From Polyodon spathula (taxonomy: Eukaryota; Chordata; Actinopteri; Acipenseriformes; Polyodontidae), in contig NC_054535.1 of NCBI RefSeq assembly GCF_017654505.1, positions 85,593,285 through 85,657,284 on the forward strand: a DNA stretch of 64,000 nt, in the 5' to 3' direction. Shown piece after piece: positions 1 to 11,606 of the stretch. The first letter of the stretch is position 1, and every line of letters starts with the position of its first letter. The notes beneath the pieces are model-generated. The model made no database searches and was not told the DNA's origin. It worked only from the letters and a program-made list of their open reading frames with translations. A program made the translations under genes and the position numbers.

Positions 1-1059
1 AACACTGCGTTAATAACAATAGCAAAACGCTTTTTTTATGCATCAATTGCTCCTTAAACAATGCAAGGATACAATCAAAACCATGTCTTTTAGCATCTGC
101 AGCTCATTTCCTTTTATATCTTCACTGTCACAGCTATCCATGAAAATCAAATTAATACCTGCACCAACTGCTTCAAAATGGCTAAATACTTGAAGAACAA
201 CTTGCAAAATTAGCTTTTACAGACACACTGCAACCAAAGAGCACAAAAAAACAAATGTAGGGGGTATTTAAATTACCATAAAGTCAGGGATGAAGATCAA
301 ATAATAACAAATAATGAATAAAAAAGAAAAATAGGTAGACAGATTTAAGGGCAAGCACTGTACCTAATTCAATAATATATTTCTTTTGAGAAAGTAGAAT
401 GCTTCCCAATGTGTTAATCACTGGCAATCTTTAAAAGGATAATTTATAAACATTATTTATTTTTTATTTTATTTTTAATAAATAAAAAGCCTTGAGTTTG
501 ACAGCTCTGGATAAAAATAATTATCATCTATTCACTTTTGGCCACCATCTCACAAACCATACACTCTGACTGTTTGATGATCTGTGTAAATTGCAAGACA
601 GCAAATGCCCAGACCTAATGGGATTACCTGCATTATTAATACTCACCAGCAGTGGTGGTTGCGGCAGATGTAATCTAACTAAAAAGAGACTTCATTACTG
701 AATGTATCACTCAGCAAATTGTGGAAAGCTTTTAAAAATAACCTTCCATCCTTTGCCAAGGAGTTAACATGGCCTACTGAAAAATAGGTTTAAATCACAG
801 AACTGAAAATTCCACTTCAGGTTATTCAACCTTATTTGATCTTCTTACGTTGTAATTCCAAGTGTAAAACATATTATATTGTAGTAACATGTAAAATACT
901 TACAAATGTGAGTTTGCCTGTACTTATTATAGCAATTTGCATGCTCAGACTGCTATACTGCAAGTAACTGGCATGTTGGGCACTTGATATCTCGGTTTAC
1001 AAGATAAATGATGTTGCAGAGCTCTAAGAGCAATTAAGAATGTGTAAAGGCCCACCTTA
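1..1059. other. AT-rich non-coding DNA (probable COMMD10 last intron)
   Basis: No exon, transposase or terminal repeat is recognised here. The stretch is AT-rich with short A and T runs. By position it should belong to the last intron of COMMD10, because five COMMD10 exons lie to the right on the minus strand and the final exon has not been found in the window. Confidence 0.4.
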
Positions 1060-2366
1060 AAAAAGCATGCACAGCTGAAATGCAAGTATTGCGCCTGGAT
1101 AACATAGCAGGTCTTCTGAAGGCTGACCTGGATGGCATCTTGCGCTCGGCACTCCTCCCTGAACCAGTAGCTTCAGAACTGAGCTTAGTCTCGAGTATGT
1201 TGCTGCAAATTTCAGGTTTCCAAGGGCAAACCCTGGGGAGAAGCCTGGCAGGCCTGGTAGTGGCGCGCAGACAACTTTGTCACAGGCTAGGGTCCCGGAT
1301 GTGGACAAGTCGTCCTTACTGGACACGCCTATCCACTTTCGGGCCAGTAGTGGAGGAGATTCTGCAACACTCCCACCGAGAACAGGAGCCGTCTCGCAGG
1401 TGGCTGCAATGCTCCGGCACCAGAGATGATGAGGCGTTGGCGTCCGCCCATGACACAAACGGTGACCTGAATGGTTCCAATCCAGACTGCACATAGTGGC
1501 AACCTGAGGCATCTCCTTCAGGCTTCTGCACCAGCTAATATCCAGGGCCACCCGCAAGGATGGGGGAATGCCGGATGTGGGGCAACAGCGTAATTGCACC
1601 TCAGACTCTTGGGTGCTCGCCACCATACACACCGATTACGCGCTGCAGTTCTGCGCAGGCCCTCCTCCCTTTCGAGGGATTACGGTTACATCTGTGAGCG
1701 ACCCTCTCCAGGTATTTGTGTATAGGACAAGGGCGCTGTGTCAGTATGACCAGCTCTTCGTTTTGTCAAGTTGAAAAGACTCTGGGTATAGCCCTCTCGA
1801 AGCAGTGACTGTCCCACTGGATTGTGGACACAGTTTCGACTGCATATACTAATGCCAGCCTACCCCCACCTGGGAGGGTGACCATGCATTCTACCAGAGG
1901 AGTGCCTACTTCACGGGCCCTCTTTAGAGGTGCCTCCTTGACTGATATTTGTACTGTGGCTAGCTGGGCTACTCCGCATACATTCACCAGGTTCTATAGA
2001 CTGAATGTGGTAGATCCCTCTATGCCCTCCTTAGGCACTAGGGTCCTTAAGGTTGCAGATCACACCACACAGATTAGTTTGGTGGTAGCGAGACGTCCCT
2101 CATCTGCTGTCCGCTCATGCTCCCCCGCGACAGCTTTGATATACTTTCCCAAAAGCATTGTTGTTGGTCATCTTTAAATTAAAAGGGAACGATAGGTTAC
2201 AGCTGTAACTCCATTTTCCTAAACCTTGCGAGGTCGCATCACTCGCATTTGCGGTTTCGATGCAAAAGAGAACGCGATCTCCGCAGAGTGACTACTTATT
2301 CCTTCGCTAGGCGGAACCGAGGATGTTACTCCCTGGAGGGGCCTATCGGGAGCTGTGACATAATCT
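1060..2366 (+). mobile_element. DIRS-type retrotransposon, internally deleted (copy 1)
   Basis: Broken frames read as three parts of a DIRS element joined together. 1080..1496 is gag-like, with the segment EEILQHSHREQEPSRRWLQC. About 1590..1705 resembles the start of the reverse transcriptase (DSWVLATIHTDYALQF, then PPPFRG). From about 1705 the frame becomes the tyrosine recombinase C-terminus (YRTRALCQYDQLFV, then HSTRG at 1888..1902 and TFTRFYRLN, carrying the catalytic H-x-x-R and Tyr). Most of the RT, RNase H and the recombinase N-terminus are missing. The 3' part (2140..2366) is homologous to the end of the copy at 34.06-34.32 kb, including the terminal-repeat sequence. The DIRS assignment is strong; the left boundary is approximate and the copy is dead. 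Confidence 0.78.
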
Positions 2367-2454
2367 TTCTTTTTTTGTTTCTATTGCAATTTATCCTAGC
2401 ATAACTCACAATAACATCACTAAGATCACTTAAAGTATCTGGAACGTTTACCAA

Positions 2455-2550
2455 AAGTTTGTGAGTCAAATTGCATTATGGGGGGAAAGTCACAACCTTA
2501 CCATGTTTCGCACTATAACAGGTTGTGTTATAACGGGGTATCACTATAGT
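2455..2550 (+). repeat. Short interspersed repeat, copy 1 of 2
   Basis: The segment beginning TTTGTGAGTCAAATTGCATT and ending with a GTTATAACGGGGTA-type motif recurs at 20818..20922 in the same orientation. The shared blocks are TTTGTGAGTCA-ATTGCATT, a CGCACTATAA block and TGTTATAAC-GGGTA. No coding capacity or terminal inverted repeat is seen. I do not recognise the family. Confidence 0.6.
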
Positions 2551-3105
2551 TTGTTTCAGCTTAGCACACGTCTGATTCTCCCACTAATGCTAAATGAGGA
2601 CTTGTTTAGTTTGCTGCAAGGAAATTAATGTGTTTACTTTGTGGCAATTTGTAAAAATAAATAAATAAATAAAGAATCCAATTCAAATTTAATTTTAGAA
2701 CAAATCAAACTACTAGTAATAAAAGGAAATCAAACTTCTGTTATGTGCAATTCCAATGTCTCTTCCATTCTGCTTAATGGCAGAAAAAAAAATGCATTAT
2801 CACTACAGGCTTTGATTTCATTTATAAATTACTTTCCATAATTGCCCTTCCAGATGAAATAAGGAGAGGATTGAGGATTTGATAAGCAAGAATTGAGCAA
2901 ACAGAGCTATTCCACCACTCATGACAGCAAAGAAACTTCTCTTAATGCCTGATAAGTGCTTCTTAGTGTCGCAACAAATGCATCATATTATCAATAATCT
3001 ATAAGCCAGGCCACAGAATTCTTACTATACATTCATTTTGTGTACTGAGCAAATAGAGTCCCATCTGTACACAGTATATGATGCACTTTTCGTTGTGTTC
3101 ACCAA

Positions 3106-3146
3106 AACAAAGTAAATTATGCAAAAACAAAGTAAATTATGCAAAA
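3106..3146 (+). repeat. 19-bp tandem duplication
   Basis: The unit ACAAAGTAAATTATGCAAA occurs twice head to tail. Simple local duplication. Confidence 0.7.
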
Positions 3147-3838
3147 CATCACTATGAAAAATATACATTTCATCCCAACTAGTACTTGTGTGTGAGACAG
3201 CAGGTACTGCTTATTATTTCAGTAACTACAACTACAACAGTGTTAGTACACTTTTCACCTTGAGCCAGTGGTGAGTACAGAAACCAAAAGGCAATCCATT
3301 ATTTTATTCTTTCTGTTTTTCATAAAGAAAGTGTATCGACCTGAATCTCACAGGTAACCAAGGCAACCAACATTTACTTCATGGATTTCATATGTGCCTA
3401 TGTTTTTAAATAAGTTAAACAGTAATGACATTGGTGTATCTGATATCCCCAATATCTGCCACTCTTATCTAGATTCATTTTCACATTTAGGGATCTGCAG
3501 GTTTCCTTTTCAATACACAGCTGTTAATTAAATATAATGTCCCCATTAATTGGACTACATCTATTTTTAAATAACTTAATGAAAGTGTAACAGCATCAGT
3601 GGACTTTAAATAACATTTGGGATGTGGCGCACATTCTACAGCAGCTAGTACTTTGAAGAGGAAGTGAATCTCTAATGTAGAGATTGGTTATTGCAGTGGT
3701 GGTTTATTTTACAGCTATTTTCTTTAGTACCAGTTTTACAAATAGAATAAGGCACAGTTGTGAGAATCACCACGTAAAAATAAAGTAACCAGACGTCCCC
3801 TTATAAGGTGTTTTATAAGTATTTTATTTTTTTATTAA

Positions 3839-6800
3839 TTTTACTCAAATTTGTCAAGAAGATATTCACCAGCGAGAAAAATGGCACACTAAAATCATCT
3901 ATGTTTGAGCTGGAGAGATATTTGGAGGAAACACATACAGATTAAAAAAGGCAGGAGCCTATGTCAATTCCTTCAGATATTCCACCTATCAATCCACCCG
4001 AATATCAAATGGAGGACTGTGCACCTAAGTGGAAAGAAGTAGAGCAAGGCATCATCAACAAAAAAAGCAAGGGCATCATCACCTCCAGGGCCTAATGGAG
4101 TTCCATACAGAGTATACAAGAGTGCTTCTGGAGTTCTACGAATCCTGTGGAAATTGATGAAAGTGGCATGGGAAAAACAGGTTGTACCAAGAGCATGGCG
4201 CCGGGCAGGTGGAGTCTTTATACCAAAAGAAAAGGATTCTACAAGCATCGGTGAGTTTCGTCCTGTTTCCCTATTAAACGTAGAAGGCAAGATTCAGCAT
4301 TATTGCTCAGAGACTGTCAACCTACCTATTAAAGAACTGCTTCATTGACACTTCAGTACAAAAAGCAGGCATTCCAGTTTTCCCAGGATGCTTAGAACAC
4401 ATCAGCGTAATCTGGCAACAAATTCAATCAGTAAAAAAGGAGAGGAAGGAGCTCCATGTGACATTTCTGGATTTGGCTAATGCATATGGTTCAGTGCCAC
4501 ATGAACTTCTTTGGGCAGCATTTGATTTTTTCAGCGTACCGATGACAATAACAAATTTACTGAAAGCCTACTTTGGAGATTTGAAATTTTGTTTTTCAAC
4601 TTCAGAATTCAGCACTACATGGCACTATTTCTCCACTGGCTTTTACCATGGCAATGGAAGTAATTATAAGGGCATCAAAATGGGTAGTGGGAGGAGAGCG
4701 CTTGGCTTCTGGAATGCGACTACCACCAATTCGAGCATATATGGATGACATGACAACAATGACTACAACAGTAGCCTGCACTAATCGGTTATTGGGCAAA
4801 TTAACCAATAACATTGAATGACAATGAATGCAATTCAAGCCCATTAAATCAAGGAGCATCTCTATAATTAAAGGTAAAGTAGTAAATAAAAGGTTCTACA
4901 TTAATGGTGAGGCAATACCAACAGTATCCGAGAAGCCAGTGAAAAGTCTAGGGAGATGGTACAACGGGGATCTAAAGGACACAGTTCGTGTGGGAGAGGT
5001 TAGATAACAAGCAGTGGAAGGGTTGAAGAGCATAGACAGCAGCGCTTTACCAGGCAAACTGAAACATTGGTGCTTTCAGTTTGGTCTACTGCCAAGACTG
5101 CTGTGGCCACTGACTGTGTACGAGGTTTCCTTGACAACAGTTGAGAAGCTGGAAGCTTTAATCAGTTCATACGTCAGGAAATGGTTGGGAGTTCCACGCT
5201 GCCTCAGCAGAGTGGGACTTTATGGTAAAGGAATACTGTAGCTACCAATCTCTGCTCTAACCGAGGAGTTTAAGTGCGCCAAAGTCAGACTAGAAATTAT
5301 ATTAGTAGATTCACGTGACAAATGCGTAAGGGAGGCAGCAACTGTGTTGAAAACTGGAAGAAAATGGATGGCAAAGAAAGCTGTGGAAGATGCTACGGCT
5401 GCCCTTCGAATCGGAGATATTATGGGGCAAGTTCAGCATGGAAAAGGAGGTTTTGGTCTCAGTTCAGCTCCTCCTACATGGCAGAAGGCAACCCCGGCTC
5501 AACGGAGGAAGCTGGTAGTCAATGAGGTGCAAAAGCGGGAGGAGAGGATCAGGTGTGTAAAGGCTGTTTCCCAGGGAGAATGGATGAGATGGGAGAGTGT
5601 GGAACAACGCAAGATCGGCTGGCAAGACCCATGGACAACAACAGAGCAGGATCTGTTTCCTCATCAAATCAGCATATGATGTTCTCCCATCACCACAGAA
5701 CCTAAACCTCTGGGTTGGTGAGGATCCCTCATGTCCTTTGTGTTCATTACCTGCAACACTAAGGCACATTTTAACAGGATGTAAGGTGGGTCTTAGCCAA
5801 GGACAGTTTACTTGGCGCCATGACCAGGTGCTGCGATGTCTGGCCTTAGCATTGGAAGACAAGCGTAACCTGACCAATAAGTTGCCACCAGTTCCATCAA
5901 AGCAATACACACAAAAGACAATATTCCTCCATCCAGGAGAGCAACCACCAAGAAAAGGTGTAAAATCAAGCCTCGCTCAGGACAACTGGAAGCTGCTAGA
6001 GACTGGAAGATGCTGGCAGATGTTGGTCAATGGCTTATTTTTCCACCTGAGAGTGCCACCACTAACCTTCGACCAGACATTGTCTTGTGGTCTGGATCAG
6101 CACGCCTTGTTCATCTGGTAGAGTTAACGGTGCCATGGGAAGATGCTGTGCATGAGGCGTATGAGAGGAAGAAACTTTGGTATGCTCAATTAGTTGCTGA
6201 AGCGGAACAGCGAGGATGGAGAGTCTGAGTTTACCCAGTAGAGGTGGGTTGTCAAGGATTTGTGGCACACTCTACAACCCGGTTTCTCAGAGACGTCGGG
6301 TTCAGTAGCCAAGAGTTGCGTCACAGAATGAAGAACTTACCTGAAGCAGTAGAAAGGAGCAGCAACTGGCTGTGGTTGAGATGGAAAGATTCTGGATGGG
6401 GATCTCAAGCACAATAGAAAGAAAGCAACACTGATGTACAGGTAAGTAAGCTGGGCTGAACTGAGTGGTGGATGGAGGGGGTGATGCTGGGACGCCAGAA
6501 TCACTGTTGAGCCCTCTTGAGGTGTCGTGGGCTAGTCAACGAAACACTGAGGATGGAAGGTGCCCATTTGAAGACCCCAGATATGTACCCTACTCAGATC
6601 AATCCAGACGGTTGTCAAGCTGATGCGCTGGGGAGACCGCACTGGGTTGATCCCCAGAGCCAGCATTGCAACCGTTGAGTGTGCTGATGCGCTGGGGAGG
6701 CAAAATGAGCTGATCCCTGGAGCCAGCAGTACACTTCAGCAATCAACACCAGACAGAAGGATATCTACATCATCAGATGGAAAACGACGCAAATGGATGG

Positions 6801-6930
6801 AGATGCAGATGGATCATATTAGTTTACTGCAAAGCTACGTCTTAGTTGGTGCTTATCTTGGCGAGAGCCAAGATCAAATCAGCATGAAGTTCAACATCTA
6901 CTCTCATGTAATGGAAATCATTTATCACCA
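3839..6930 (+). mobile_element. R2/HERO-like non-LTR retrotransposon (LINE), degenerate, 5'-truncated
   Basis: Translated fragments follow the order of a site-specific-type LINE polyprotein. RT palm fragments come first: ASSPPGPNGVPYRVYK near 4070, RAWRRAGGVFIPKEKDS at 4190..4245 and FLDLANAYGSVPHELLW at 4460..4515. A thumb/linker region follows (5010..5240, KHWCFQFGLLPRLLWPLT). Next is a C-x2-C-x(8)-H-x4-C knuckle (CPLCSLPATLRHILTGC, 5730..5785). Last is a restriction-like endonuclease signature with RPDIVLWS, ELTVPWED and AYERKKLWYAQL (6070..6190), matching the PD-(D/E)xK region of R2/HERO-type elements. Many stops and frameshifts make it a pseudogene. The 3' UTR follows to about 6930. Naming it HERO rather than a relative is from memory. 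Confidence 0.75.
6617..6705 (+). repeat. Duplicated motif in the LINE 3' UTR
   Basis: The motif GCTGATGCGCTGGGGAG appears at about 6619 and again at about 6682, each followed by a GTTGATCCC/GCTGATCCC-like stretch and AGAGCCAGCA/GGAGCCAGCA. This is an imperfect direct repeat with a period near 63 bp in the tail of the R2/HERO-like LINE. Confidence 0.6.
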
Positions 6931-7008
6931 CTTTTAGTTTAATAGAGAAAAAACAACACATTGATAAAAACATGTATTTGTCCTTCAGCAAAAGAGGCAA
7001 GTGTCAAG

Positions 7009-7298
7009 TTTCTCCAAATAGTTGTATTTCCAAATTTCCTTTTTAATATGTTTTAAGCTGACAGGTATCACTTAAAACATAAAGCAACCTGTTAAAAGTG
7101 TGTTCATTGTATGATAACATTTCCTGCCTTGTCTATGCAGTTTGTCAGTACCAATCAATGATAATGAGAATGTGACTAGGCAGGAAATTTGATCATGCAA
7201 TCAACAGGTTTTTAAGAGGTTCCCTGTCGTTTTAAGTGATGCCTGTCAGCTTACAGCATGTTAAAGGGGGAATTTGGAAAAACAACTACTCTGAGAAA
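7009..7298. mobile_element. Palindromic MITE / foldback element (about 290 bp)
   Basis: The left half (7009..7128) and the right half (about 7178..7298) are long imperfect inverted repeats. TTTCTCC-AATAGTTGTATTTCC on the left matches the reverse complement of GGAAAAACAACTACTCTGAGAAA on the right. AGCTGACAGGTATCACTTAAAA matches the complement of TTTTAAGTGATGCCTGTCAGCT, and ATTTCCTGCCT matches the complement of AGGCAGGAAAT. There is a central spacer of about 50 bp and no coding capacity. This is a non-autonomous DNA transposon or foldback element. The superfamily cannot be assigned because the target duplication is unclear. Confidence 0.75.
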
Positions 7299-8193
7299 AT
7301 TAAGGTTTGCCTATGTGGATTACTGTTCACCATACCTAATAACTACTTCAGAAGGAAATTCCTGTTTTTGTAATCAGTGCAGCTTCTAAACAAAACTCAG
7401 AAAAGCTGATTAATGGGCACCATTTATTGCACACAGTCAACACAGTATTTAACAGATTTCCTAACCTTTAATAGTAATAGTTTAATAGTAGAAAGTGGCT
7501 GAAAAAAAATAATACTATCTATTAATCACAGCACAGTAAAATCCAAGCAGAAACTGCAGCAGAAAAAATATATATACAGAACAAATACCATGTCATATTA
7601 AATGGTAAGAAATTCTATATTTTGAGAAAAACAGATTTTATGAAGTAACCGTTTAATAAATAGAAATATTGAGATATGTAATGTTTTTATATAGGAAGGG
7701 CCTGGTTTGAAGATTGGACACTGCAGGATAGAAATAAAGATAGAGAGAAAGGTTTAAAGTGGAAATAAAAGAGAGAAAATGCAGTTTCTCAGGCAGAAAA
7801 GGGAGTAGATTAGCAGCAGTAATCAGCAATAAAATAGAATCTCTGAATTTGATATTATTGACTTGCTACTGTGTAATGTAATAACTATACCTGTTGAGCA
7901 GAAATGACATTACAAAGATAATAGGATCATTTATTCACAAAGAAGTTTTTGCAAGTAAAAGATTCCACTTTGCATTCATTTTCAATGTGATATTAGATCA
8001 AACACTGCCAATGTGAAAATAAAAACCCTAGCTCTTCCCTGTAGCTTTGACATTGGAGGTTCTTTACAATATTTCCATACAGTCCCAGTTTAAGGACTTG
8101 ATGTGACAAATGTGATCACCTTACATAAAAAAAAACAATAAATAATAAAAAAAAAAATCTATACAATAGTGTGATAGAGAGAAAAAGAATCGA
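7299..8193. other. AT-rich non-coding DNA
   Basis: No exon, transposase or repeat boundary is recognised. Poly-A-rich runs occur near 8128..8155, immediately before an LTR-like block. Confidence 0.35.
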
Positions 8194-8840
8194 TGTTGCA
8201 AATCTCCCTCCCAACTAGAAAGGACGTCGTGTAAGGACAGTGGTACGCTGCCTCCTAGATGGACCGTCTTGATGGTAGGTGGAAACCGGAAGGTAACCAT
8301 ATTAGGAGGGGTGCGAAGTTGCAAGTATTCGGAACGACTCCATTGCAAGCAGCTGCGGCACGGCCCTTTATTGGAGAAACCATGGCGATGGGTTGTTTGC
8401 AGGGAGGAGTGTACAAAGGGTACAAAGGGGAAGCAGCTATGTCGGTACACTGCCTTGCGCTGAGAACGTAAACTACCGGCCAGAGGATTGCGTTTGTTGT
8501 GATACGTGTTTGTTTTGTTACGTGTTTGTTTGTTTGTTGTCTGCAGAGGAAGAATACAGAGCCAGCGGCTGCAGCCACTGAGCCAGTCCGCATCATCAGA
8601 GCACTACCCTCACCACATGACACCAGCATCACCCGGCAGATTAAGAGCGCACTTTCGTGCACAGGATTATTGTGGAGTGTTGTGTTTATTATTTGGGACT
8701 GCAAACCAGCCGTGTTCCTCCCGATATCATTGCTGGTAGAGGGGTGGTTCTTTTTGTTCTTTTATTAAAAACACAGACATTTTTGGGGAAAAGAACTTTT
8801 TGGACATTGTTTTCTTCACAACACCACTCGCATAGTTAAC
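8194..8840 (+). mobile_element. LTR-like block (possible degenerate solo LTR)
   Basis: The GC composition rises abruptly at a TG dinucleotide (TGTTGCAAATCTCCCTCCC) and the block ends near 8840. The texture is LTR-like: a GC-rich 5' part with ATTGG box-like sequences, a T/G-rich middle and ATTAAA near 8763. No open reading frame of note is found. I could not find a matching target duplication or a clean CA terminus, so the ends are approximate and the LTR reading is tentative. Confidence 0.4.
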
Positions 8841-9610
8841 AAACAGAGACAAATTATGTAAAACATGAATGATTTACAGCAAGACTAGGGGTGTGGATTT
8901 TATTGCCCTTTTTATCTCACCCAGACCCTTTACTACCTAAATACCTTGGTATCTTTGAAAATACAACTATCTAAATGCAAAAGACTTTAAGGAGCAATTC
9001 ATCTCATAAGTACAATGGTACCCCAACATGTTTTCCTGTTTAAAGGAAAGTTGTAAAACTGGGAATGGGGTGGTTGTTCTGGGATAACCTCACTCAAACT
9101 ACAAACTGAATACATAATCGTCTCCTCTTTAAAAATGTGCAAGAGATTTTAATGTGATGTCTGTCCATAAGTGCAGTGCTAACCCAAATATGAACCAAAT
9201 ACAACCAATGCGGAAATACTCGGCAAGGCAATTTCTCTTAATTTTACTGTCAACAATATGTTTCTGGATAAACAATATTGTATACTACACATTGAATATT
9301 GTACCAGTTTTGGAACTCTCCACTCATTGTTGGGGTAAAATAGAGAACAAATGCACCACCCAGTCATTCAGCATTGGCAGTAAACTGAACTGAACTTGAG
9401 AGACAGATAGCTCTTAAAATCGTTAGAATATTTTTAAAGAGGACACAGTTTCCTATTCAAGGATACCAAGATATTTAGTGAGCAGATAGTCTGAGTGAAG
9501 TTATCTGGTAGCAAGCTCTTAGTTGCACTGTTTTCATAGAAAAACGAGAACATGTTGGTTTACCATTCTACTTGTGATTTTTTGTGATTAACTTGTTTAT
9601 TCAAATATTT
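8841..9610. other. Non-coding DNA
   Basis: No gene or element is recognised. The motif ACCAAGATATTTAGT occurs at about 9466 and again at about 9639, a partial direct repeat flanking about 170 bp. Confidence 0.35.
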
Positions 9611-9657
9611 TGTATAATTTTAAAAACGATTATGGGACACCAAGATATTTAGTAAGT

Positions 9658-9900
9658 AAGGTTTCAGTAAGGTTTCAGTAGGTAAGGTTTCAGTGAGTAA
9701 AAATGGGCAGTCGAGGAGGGAGGCCTGCTCTGGAGGCGATGGCGGAGAGCAGGGAGATCTGCGAGGAGGCGAGGGTGGAGTCGAGGGGTGAGGCCTGCTC
9801 TGGAGGTGAGGGTGGAGAGGAGGGAGGCCTGCTCGGAGGCGAGGGTGGAGGAATGGAGGGAGGTCTGCTCGGAGGCAAGGGTGAAGGTGAGTGATGCTAG
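9658..9900 (+). repeat. GA-rich minisatellite
   Basis: Three AAGGTTTCAGT units (9658..9694) lead into GGAGG-rich imperfect repeats of about 40-45 bp whose core is GGAGGCCTGCTC-GGAGGCGAGGGTGGAG. The long open frames on both strands here come from the repeat composition and are not treated as genes. Confidence 0.65.
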
Positions 9901-9912
9901 AAGTGAGAGGAA

Positions 9913-10359
9913 TCAATGAGTGAGAGGAATCAATGAAGAGGGGGGGGTAAATTGTCTTGAACTGAGAAGAGAGGGCAAGGGACGGGGACTGGGTTGAAGA
10001 GAGTATAAATAGGTGGAGTGCGCTGTGGAGGTGCACGTGCTGCAGGCATTGGCGCGAATGCCGCTGAAGATACGGGTGAAGAGATCTGGGTCGGAACGGG
10101 ACCAGTCCGTGATATGGTTGTCAGCTGAAAGGGTGGCAGCAGCTTTGGCTGAGAATGCGCGGTAGTATTGATAGAATAGAGTGCCCCCATAGCGCACAGA
10201 TAATTCAGTTACAAGAAAGAGATACCGATTTAGCTCCTGCAATCTGTGTGGATAAACGGAACAGAGAATGTCACAAAGGTTGAGGAGGAGGGGGACTCCT
10301 GCGAATCCCTTGGAGTGACAACAAACTGCAGGAATGTATAGAAAAGCTGGAGCGTGCAA
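9913..10359 (-). pseudogene. Gag-like fragment of an unassigned retroelement
   Basis: A 148-codon minus-strand open frame includes the run ELSVRYGGTLFYQYYRAFSA, then ITDWSRSDPDLFTRIFSG, then ACSTCTSTAHSTYLY. The last piece resembles a C-x2-C-x4-H-x4-C zinc knuckle with the final Cys replaced by Tyr. The pattern YGG-x-x-FY-x-Y-x-R-x-FSA followed by a Cys/His motif reminds me of gag-like ORFs of vertebrate retroelements, but I cannot name the clade. No RT or integrase is seen next to it. The surrounding 9.9-11.5 kb is relatively GC-rich and may be the rest of the element on the minus strand. Confidence 0.45.
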
Positions 10360-11515
10360 GCTTCACAGTGATAGCAACCAGCTTAGAGACTGTATAAAAT
10401 TTGTGGTGTTATACTGCCATCTAGCAGTTATGATTAGAATTAACCACTGGCTTGAGTGAAGCCAGGTAGAATATATTTGGTTATTGTGATTAAAATCCTT
10501 GTCAGTGTAGAACAACAACTGTGTTTTCTTTTAGATTTGAATATCTTTGTTACATGTTTTAGGACAGTTAGTCATGTATATAAATACGTTATCACAGTAT
10601 TTAGATGTCACAATTCGGCGAGTTGAACGAGCCCTCACAGATTGTAAAAGCGCAGCAGCAGCAAGCCAGAAGATTGCAGTACTGAGGCACAGAGCTCGCA
10701 GTGCCGGATGAAGCTGCCTGGTCACCATGGCGACTTACCACTCCCCGAAGTCACGCAATGAGGGCGTTGCCGTGGTAGCCATGGACTGAGAGGCACCGGT
10801 GGAAAAGTTGCAGAACAGCAGTGTTGTTGGAGCATGTTGTGACCAGTCGAAAGCTCAAGCCGCCACACGTTGAAATGGAGTATGAAATTGACTGGATAGG
10901 TCTTTAAAACGTTGAACGTAGCTAACAGAAATCCAGGGCAGGATCTTATGAAGGAACGGTAATTTGTGCTGGCTCTGGGAGCGGAGGAGGGGCGCTTGAT
11001 TGCAAGCGAAGAGTAAAGGAATGTTCAGGTGACAGATCTTTGTGGTGGATTAAAAAGAGGACTTATGGCAAGGCAATGTCGATGTCTTGTTGAAGGAGGT
11101 TTTAGTGGAGGGCCAGTCTGTCTAATAAAGACGCAGACAAGTTGAGAAATGAAGCTGCGGTTTGGACAGTGCTGTTGCTGGGCTGGAGGCTGGAAAGAGC
11201 AGGAAAGACTAACGCTGGAGCTCCTGCAGCCGAATGGAGAAGCTGAATGATGAGAAGCAGCACCTGAGCAGGTAGGAAAATATTTGATAATATCTTGGGA
11301 GCACTGCGCAGAGAATTGACCTCCAGTGAAAGGCAACGAAGTGTAGATTAGTGGTGAAGCACGAAAAGACGGCATCTGAGCGTTTGCTACAAAAATGAAA
11401 CGCTATACAGCGAAGGTGCAAGTGATCAGGGCTTAAATAGAAACTAGGTACTAATTGACAGGAAATTTGAAGCCCCCTGCTGCACGCCCCCTGAACTACG
11501 CTAGCTAACATTTAA
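10360..11515 (-). other. GC-richer block, possible 5' part of the same retroelement
   Basis: Composition differs from the flanking intron and drops back to AT-rich at about 11515. On the minus strand a TATTTAAGCCC sequence (about 11430) precedes a CTTGCACC stretch, which could be a TATA-type promoter upstream of the gag-like frame. No convincing protein is encoded. Confidence 0.3.
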
Positions 11516-11606
11516 ATTCCCACCTCCAGTCTTTCTGTATATCATTTGTTGCTTCCATAATTTGTGTCAGTACTGTGTGTGTGTGTGTCTATATAATATA
11601 TATGTA

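Larger units (their letters stand above)
2366..3838. other. Non-coding stretch between DIRS and LINE
   Basis: Intron-like, AT-rich DNA. It holds one copy of a short interspersed repeat at 2455..2550 and a 19-bp tandem duplication at about 3106..3146. Nothing else is recognisable. Confidence 0.4.

Noticed and set aside
40..165. Minus-strand open frame of about 38 codons near the left edge
   Set aside because: It has no similarity I recognise and no convincing splice sites, and its length is expected by chance.
8120..8768. Six overlapping small open frames
   Set aside because: They fall in an LTR-like block and none has family similarity or splice context.
9620..10036. Long Pro/Ser-rich open frames on both strands
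   Set aside because: They arise from the GGAGG minisatellite composition and show no protein family.
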